NCBI GenBank assembly: GCA_036429605.1
Contig: CM071589.1
Location: 4,092,001-4,156,000 of the forward strand
Length of the DNA: 64,000 nt
Direction: 5' to 3'
Origin: Cladobotryum mycophilum
Lineage: Eukaryota > Ascomycota > Sordariomycetes > Hypocreales > Hypocreaceae
Both the position numbers and the translations under genes were made by a program. This document shows positions 57,982 to 64,000 of this stretch, in pieces. The notes under the pieces were generated by a model. It had not been told where the DNA came from. It made no database searches and saw only the letters and a list, made by a program, of their open reading frames with translations. Every line of letters starts with the position of its first letter. Position 1 is the stretch's first letter.

Positions 57982-58864
57982 CCTCTTTGTACATTTCCTA
58001 CCTTGGGAGTGGCTATGTCATGATGGCACAAAACGCAACTTCAGAGTATATCTAGCTATATGGGAATTTTCTATATCGAATGACAGCTTTAATGAGACCC
58101 AGGTGGCAGACAGATAATACATCTCGTTGGAGAATGAATCAGTTTTGGCCCATTAACGGTCCTGAACAGTTTTAATAAACGTGCGATCATTCTGCCATCC
58201 ATGTCTTCTGATCAGACTTGAGAATGCCACTGGCACTTGGATAACAATGAAACTCTTTGCTTTACTAAGTGACGAAAGCAACCAAACTTGCAGGGCAAAC
58301 GGATCATGCATAAACCAGTTCCACTCCTTACTAGGTCTTTGAACCTTTGAGCCTTACGTTCCGAAATTACTAAGAATGTGAGCCATATGCATAAAGCCGC
58401 TTATAAGGCCGAATAAACTATATTTTCAGGCAATTAGGCGTTAGGTTGCATGTCGACATTTTGAACGTTGGGCATTGAGCAGCATCGCCTTCATTGCTCG
58501 TGGCGGAAAACGGCGCAAGTGGGAGAGGCATCCCTGTGGGTGGGTGGGTCTTAGGTGCCCATCCCGCACAAGCCACACAACACTTGCGTCATGGACACAA
58601 TCCCCACCATGACCGATTGAAAGGAAGCGGCACTGCTTAGTCTTTTTCTTCCTTCTCCTACTTGTACTTCAATAGTGATGTCGTGGTTTTCAGCCTTGTC
58701 GCAAGGCTACCATTAAGCTAGTTGAACAATAAATGCAATATGGTCAAGTCTTTTTCTCCCTTTTTTCTTCCGAATATTTGAACAAGAAGACGAGTATGGA
58801 ATGTCGATGTAAACAACAAAAGGAAAGGGCAATGATTAGGCTGAACATAAACGTGCCTTGACAT

Positions 58865-59424
58865 TCACTGCTCATGGGAGCAGACGATGGCATCTTGATC
58901 AACGCCAACAAACACGAAGGATGAGAGTACCGGCGTGGCTTGGTTCTGAATAGCGTCATCCAGAACTGGTGCCCCCGGATAAGCCCTTGACAGCACAATT
59001 GACTCATTCCCACGACGAGTGGGTGGCACATCACATGTGCAGAGCTCAATAGAGTAGTTTGGGTACACCCCTCCTCCCCCGGAGACATCGGCACATATGG
59101 GGTAACTCAGACCATTTGTCTATTAATAATGAGTGTACACGTGAGGGAATATAAGAAGCTAGTCCAACTCCAACTTGCTACCACCACCAATTCAGTTGCA
59201 TCCGGTTTGTGGACTGCAGTAGGAAAGTTACCAAATACAACACGAAAATGCTTTCCACACGTATGAATCGTGAAGGGTAGAGAGCCATTTCTAGCCGTAT
59301 GGAAATTATTGCCATTTGTGGAACGTTTATTCTTGAAACAAATCTTTGCTCTTGTTGAACAAACGAACGAAGGAACGATGTTTCTAAAATAATAATCATG
59401 GTGGGCTGGCAAAACAGTTTTCAC
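58865..59424 (-). CDS. Doubtful small Cys-containing protein, 3' part only
   Basis: The last exon (59119-58865) reads TNGLSYPICADVSGGGGVYP, SIELCTCDVPPTRRG, then VFVGVDQDAIVCSHEQ and stop. Its composition is protein-like, with four cysteines. An upstream segment, to 59182, in the same phase reads NGSLPFTIHTCGKHFRVVFG and PTAVHKPDATELVV. The two join across a 62-bp GT-AG interval (59120-59181), the usual intron length here, but the branch site is poor. The frame opens only with GTG at 59424, directly after a TGA, and I find no ATG, so a 5' exon is missing or this is chance. I recognise no family. Confidence 0.25.
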
Positions 59425-60405
59425 TCATCCAACATCACTTCCTGCCCCCCCCACTAAGTTAACACCAACTTGAAAACAAAGGGAAAGAGAGGAAACACAA
59501 AGAGCTCGGTCGGGAGTCGGGATGTCCGGAAGGTTACAGACCCACACGAACACTGGGTAGACGCGAGTTAGGTCCACGGAACTGATTAAAGTGCTGTGGA
59601 GTCTACAGGACTACAACGTGGGTATCAGCCGAACCGCAATTGCTAATGTAAGCTTATACTCGAAGAACCAAGGCTGATAATGATAATTCTTGGGAGCTTA
59701 AAAGGCACCATGCACTTGAGGTGGGCTTGGAGTGCCATTAGTTACACAAGTGAATTTGACTGAATGTGATTTGATGGGGTGTATTGGGAAAGGCAAGGTA
59801 CCCCCAACTTCACCTTGCGAAGAGGTACTAAGCACTTATATCTATAGCTGTGAAGGGAGCAACACTTGCATTAAGAAGGTCATGTTTGGTGGGGCAAGTC
59901 GTTGGTAGTCGAGAGACAACGCGGCACTTGGCAAGCTTGGGTTTGTAATCACGGCTACCAGTAACTCAGTATCGCACACATTACAAACTTGGTAGCTATT
60001 GGCTGGATGCACTGCACATCCATGCGTTGTTCCGATCGATGTGGCTCGTTTCGGAATAGCCCAGATGGGGAGTTGTGCCCTTTGAAAAGTGGTAAAAGGT
60101 AAGATACCTACCTACAGATGAAATATATTGATATGGCACGTTCAACGTCAATGGCCGACCAAACAGGCGAGCTGTCTCCTGTCGTAACTCGGGAGATGAC
60201 AGATCAGGTAACAACCGGTGTTAAGTCTAAAATATCTAGGCAACTTTTGAGTACAAATATTCTAAAGTCATAAGCCGTACACGCGTACAGACGGATTGTT
60301 AAAGAAGACAGTCCAACGAAGGTGTGTTCGGAGGTCTGATTGTGTCAATGTTTCTTTATTAGGCACTAGCCGACAGACCATCCATCCATCCACTTCCATG
60401 CAGAG

Positions 60406-60442
60406 TAGGTACTTAGGTACTTAAGTACCTAACGTACCTATC
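60406..60442. repeat. AGGTACTTAAGTACCT palindromic word block
   Basis: Five AGGTA/TACCT units lie within 37 bp, arranged around a palindromic centre (GGTACTTAAGTACC). It belongs to the same family of words as those at 8.2-9.4 kb, 22.4 kb and 41.7 kb. Confidence 0.7.
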
Positions 60443-61399
60443 TTAGAGAAGCGAAACTCCATTTCGTAGGTGTATCGCGACCCGACCTGACCGCATCTCC
60501 CTCCCTCGCTTTTAGAGATGTGACAAACACGTTGTACTCTTAGTGGCACCTGATGTCATGTACTGGTACTCTGTTCCTTCCTCTCGGCAAGCCATATTTC
60601 GGATGCATCGGAGCTTGGCATTTTCCACATCACTCCACTGATGCTCTGGCACTGCAAATAATGTATCTTTGTACCGACTCTATCTTGGCACTAATGCATG
60701 TACCTTCACGCGATATGACTTCGCGCTTTTAAATCTTTACCTCCACACTTGGACCCGTGGGGAGCGCACATTTTGCTGGCTATGAGTTTGTTACTCCTCC
60801 GCTATGCCCTCCCCTGCTCTTCCATGACTTGGCCCTTGTCGCCCCGCTCCCAAGAAAGAGAAAGGGAGACACAGAGAGAGAGGAACGGGTGGGTGGGGGG
60901 AGAAGGGGGAAAAAAACACACGAGCTAGCATGAGACATTCGTGTAATAGTTCCAACTCTTGGTCTCTCAAAGAGCGGCTTCCTCGGCCTCGCTCTGTTTT
61001 TTTCTATAAGACAGGCCCAAACCCACAACAGTCTGGCACGTCAATTCCTCCCCCTTCCTCTTCCTCTCCCATTACATTAGACTTAACTATTCATCCCTAT
61101 GATGATATTATCCTGGCGTTGTTTGTACATCGATTGAAGTCGTCACACAAAAGCTTTACCAGGGTTTATTTGTCCCGGCGGCTTTGCATGTCTATTACCT
61201 ACAGAAGTTCTCTCAGCATATTGTAGCCCTCCTCAGAACCTTTGTTCGGCACAGTCCTGCATTCTGAGCAGACCACAGCTTTTTCATTGTCCCATAACTC
61301 TCGCCAAACGTTAAAACGCTTACGGCAAAACTCCAAACTCCAAACTTCGCTGCTGGAATCTCGGAAAACCGGGTGTTGATAGGCTTGATTCCACACCCC

Positions 61400-63388
61400 A
61401 TGAGATCAATCTCGCCCCCGAAGCTTTTGGCCGGCCGGCTTGTGCTCGGCTTACTCTTTACATCTGTTGTTATCGCTCACGGTGAAAGTCATAACCATGG
61501 TGATGATGGTGGTGGCCAAGCCGATCAAGATGATTACGAATACCCTCCTACGTACTTCTCGCATCCCGAGCACGCAGGCATCCTTTACGCTCACATAGCC
61601 TTGATGACTCTGGGATGGGTATTCGCCCTCCCAGTTGGTACGTTCACTACTATCAACACCAAACAACTGAGTTGCCCCTGGGTTCTAAATCTTCTCTATA
61701 GCTGTCATGTTATCACTAGCCAAGTCTCGCTACACACTGGTCTCGCAGTTTTCCTTCTTGGTCTTAAACGCGGTAGGTATTCTTCTTGGCGCTGTCTATA
61801 ATGCCAAGACTCCAGACCTATATCCCAACAATGCTCACCACCGTATTGGCTGGGTCGTCAGTTGGATCATCTCTGCTCAAGTGGTTGTAAGCTTACTGCG
61901 ACACATTGCAAGCGCTATGAAGAGCAATGACGCTGTCGAGAAGAGCCATTCCTTTATTCCGGTCTCAACTGATCCAAACGACACCCATCATCGTCTCTAC
62001 TATCCTGAGGGCTATCGTCTATCCAATGACAGTGGCCAGGGATCCGAACATAACACGGAATCTTTACGCAACAATTCACTATCCACTATTGGCGATGATG
62101 AGCGGCAGCCTTTCCCCAATATTGAAAAGGAATTCGATGACGAATTTCCCACCTTGCCTGTATCGCGAAACATTGCGACAGTATGGGCCGAAAAAGTGGT
62201 TTCTTCCAAGATTTGGAAATTCTTGGACATTGGGTACAAAATAATTGATCGCGTTATCCTTCCGCTTGGTTTCGTTGCCTTCGCCACGGGAATTGTAACA
62301 TTTGGCAGATTCTTCGTAAGTCTCTAATTTTGGAGAATTTATATCCTAATAGCTAATCATCTATCTATTTATTAGGAGGGCCAAGCTATTTTCAACGGTC
62401 TAGCTCACTGGATCAAAGGCGGCGTCTTCTTTTGGCTTGGACTCTTTAATCTTGGACGCTGGTCTGGCAGTTTTGGCGAACTGGGTTGGGCCTGGAACTT
62501 GCGTCCTAAGCGACGACAAGGACAGCGGTGGACACCATCATCCGAGTTCGTCGAATGTGCTCTGATATTCATCTATGGATCAACCAACATTTTTCTGGAG
62601 CATTTAGCTAGTACAGATGGCAGATGGACTCCAACAGATCTGGAACACCTATCTATTACTATACTCTTCCTTGGCGGGGGTTTGGTGAGTGATCATACTT
62701 TGATTTACAATGTCTCCCTTTTATCTCGGGACTAAGACTAACTAACCTACGAATAGTGCGGAATGCTTGTGGAATCTACTCGTATCAGGAAGCTGCTCAA
62801 CACTACTGCAACTAACTTGCACCATGAATATGCACAGCCCGACGAAGAACGACAAGCGCAAGAGCCTCCAGTTACTTATGAGTTCTCCACGAACCCAATC
62901 CCTGCTCTGGTTATTTTGCTCCTTGGAATCATGATGGGAGGACATCATCAGGACACTATGACCTCTACCATGGTTCACAAGCAATGGGGTGATTTATTGC
63001 TGGGCGCATCATGTGCTAGGATTCTCACCTATATTCTTGCTTTCCTTAGACCACCTACTTCGGTTCATCCCTCACGACCTCCTACTGAGTTGCTTTCTTC
63101 CTTTGGCCTCATAGCTGGTGGCATCATCTTCATGGCTAGTGTAAGTTTTTCTATTCGTGAATCAACTCCTTCTAGAAATTTGCTTACAATAACCAGAGCT
63201 CGGACACTATCCGGGGCATGATCCACTATGATATGGACGCCATGTCAGTGTACACTGTCACTTTAGGCCTTGTTGGCCTATTAATGGCTTGGGAATTGAT
63301 TGTCTTGGCCATCAAAGGATGGGCCACTCGCAAAGGATGGGCCACTCGCAAAGAATGGCAGGCTTCTCACTTGCATGGCTTTGTTTGA
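61400..63388 (+). CDS. ytp1: YTP1-like polytopic membrane protein
   Basis: Five exons, 61400-61637, 61702-62315, 62376-62684, 62757-63140 and 63197-63388, join in frame to 578 residues. The ATG at 61400 opens a signal peptide (LVLGLLFTSVVIAHG), then a His/Asp/Gly-rich lumenal stretch (HGESHNHGDDGGG). Membrane spans follow (ILYAHIALMTLGWVFALPV; GWVVSWIISAQVVVSLL), a long hydrophilic loop (about 190-255), and further spans with His-rich links (MMGGHHQDTM). The N-terminal half resembles cytochrome-b561-like folds and the whole matches the fungal Ytp1 family, of unknown biochemical role. The C-terminus contains a recent 18-bp duplication (KGWATRKGWATRKEW). Confidence 0.9.
63314..63349 (+). repeat. 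18-bp tandem duplication in ytp1
   Basis: Two exact copies of an 18-bp unit encode KGWATR twice, followed by a diverging third start (AAAGAATGG). The copies are identical at every base, so the event is probably recent, or is an assembly artefact. Confidence 0.9.
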
Positions 63389-64000
63389 GGCATTTGCCTG
63401 GCGTAGCCTAATGCGCATCTTTGTCCCGGCCACTTAGTCGGCTAACAATGGTTCTTTATGGCATCCTACACCATGCTCAATTTCCCTCGGTTTCGAGTGT
63501 TTCGGTGTCCACTCCTTTCTTTCCTTCTCTCGTTTCATCAACACTTTGAGATACCCTTCATACACTCATATTAGGCTAGTGCAACTATGCTATCAGCTTT
63601 CTTTTCTGTTTATGAGACAATGATTATGAGCCCCGTGTCGCTTTTTTTTCAGGTGCCATGGTGTTTTTGTTTTTTTTTTGGTTAGATGGGCCAAGTCATT
63701 CCCTGATACCCCGAAGGAAGTGGTTAATGAGCATATATTAGAACAAATTTAGATATCATGAACAAACTAGCGGTTGGTTGAGAGTTGTGTGATCTCATCT
63801 TAAGATGAAAAACAACGGATTCCTCCAGGTATCAGTGGTGCCTTGGATGTAAAATATGAATTTGAGTTGGGCAAGTGTAATATTACGCCAACACCTCGTG
63901 ACTATGAAATCAGCTTCCTACAACGAGGGAGAAAAGTTATTAGGAAACCGGTGCTTCACATGCTACCTCACATTTGCTTGTTAATCAGCAAGCGCCTGCC
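63389..64000. other. Downstream region of ytp1 to the window end
   Basis: The 612 bp contain the 3' UTR, with T-rich tracts (T8 at 63640-63650, T9 near 63670), and no recognisable gene start. Confidence 0.6.

Larger units (their letters stand above)
57982..61399. promoter_or_regulatory. 3.4 kb intergenic region between the LACTB2-like gene and ytp1
   Basis: The two flanking genes are both on the plus strand. No gene is firmly recognised. It holds a weak two-exon coding candidate on the minus strand (58865-59424), a C8 run near 59445, a block of AGGTACTTAGGTACTTAAGTACC words at 60406-60442, and a pyrimidine/purine-rich stretch near 60845-60915 ahead of the ytp1 leader. Confidence 0.5.

Noticed and set aside
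1..64000. tRNA, rRNA, transposon or CRISPR features
   Set aside because: I looked for B-box-like GGTTCRANNCC words, terminal repeats, transposase or reverse-transcriptase motifs and regular repeat arrays, and saw none that hold up. A covariance-model scan would be needed to exclude small RNAs.

Overview
The window is nuclear DNA of a filamentous ascomycete (Pezizomycotina, very probably Sordariomycetes/Hypocreales). Most genes carry short introns of 48-115 bp with GT-AG ends and CTAAC/CTGAC-type branch sites. The gene set is typical of the group: white-collar-1 photoreceptor, FKS-type glucan synthase, DASH subunit Dam1, a YTP1-like protein and a fungal complex I 40 kDa subunit. The intergenic DNA is littered with CTAGGTA/TACCTAG words common in these fungi. 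I cannot name a species. I see no mobile element, rRNA, tRNA, CRISPR array or secondary-metabolite cluster.

Layout, left to right. 1-13.9 kb: C-terminal two thirds of UDP-glucose:glycoprotein glucosyltransferase (+), white-collar-1 (-), importin PSE1/KAP121 (-). 15.5-22.3 kb: SDS23-like CBS protein (+), a NYN-domain protein (+), LCB1 of serine palmitoyltransferase (-). 22.9-28.9 kb: 1,3-beta-glucan synthase FKS1 (-), followed by 3.4 kb without a recognisable gene. 32.3-41.4 kb: GCNA/SprT-like protease (+), MOG1 (-), HIT-family HNT1 (+), a CRAL-TRIO/Sec14 protein (-), DAM1 (+), BUD20 (-). 43.3-53.9 kb: mitochondrial aconitase (+), rhomboid RBD2-like protease (+), GPI transamidase subunit GAA1 (+), proteasome lid subunit RPN9 (-), complex I NDUFA9/NUO-40 (+). 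54.3-64 kb: SAGA deubiquitinase UBP8 (-), a LACTB2-like metallo-beta-lactamase protein (+), a 3.4 kb gap with one doubtful cysteine-containing coding segment, and a YTP1-like membrane protein (+).

The genes are ordinary housekeeping and regulatory genes, not a cluster with one purpose. Some share themes: ER quality control and GPI anchoring (UGGT, GAA1), nuclear import and export factors (PSE1, MOG1, BUD20), mitochondrial metabolism (aconitase, NUO-40), protein turnover (RPN9, UBP8, rhomboid).

I rebuilt exon structures by hand. HNT1 and BUD20 lie in exons too short to appear as long ORFs, and both were recovered intact. Fourteen spliced or single-exon genes, counting complete genes only, close exactly in frame. 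Three do not: wc-1 (two sites), aconitase (one site) and GAA1 (one site). Each break sits exactly at a run of five G or C where family conservation calls for six (or seven) bases. That pattern points to homopolymer base-calling errors in the assembly and not to biology, although two G6 runs within GAA1 are intact. DAM1 may hide a further single-base loss at a splice donor. I found no convincing evidence of a previously undescribed system. The most useful observations are the frame breaks, the micro-exons, the FKS1 hot-spot-1 tyrosine, and a frame-preserving intron in UBP8.
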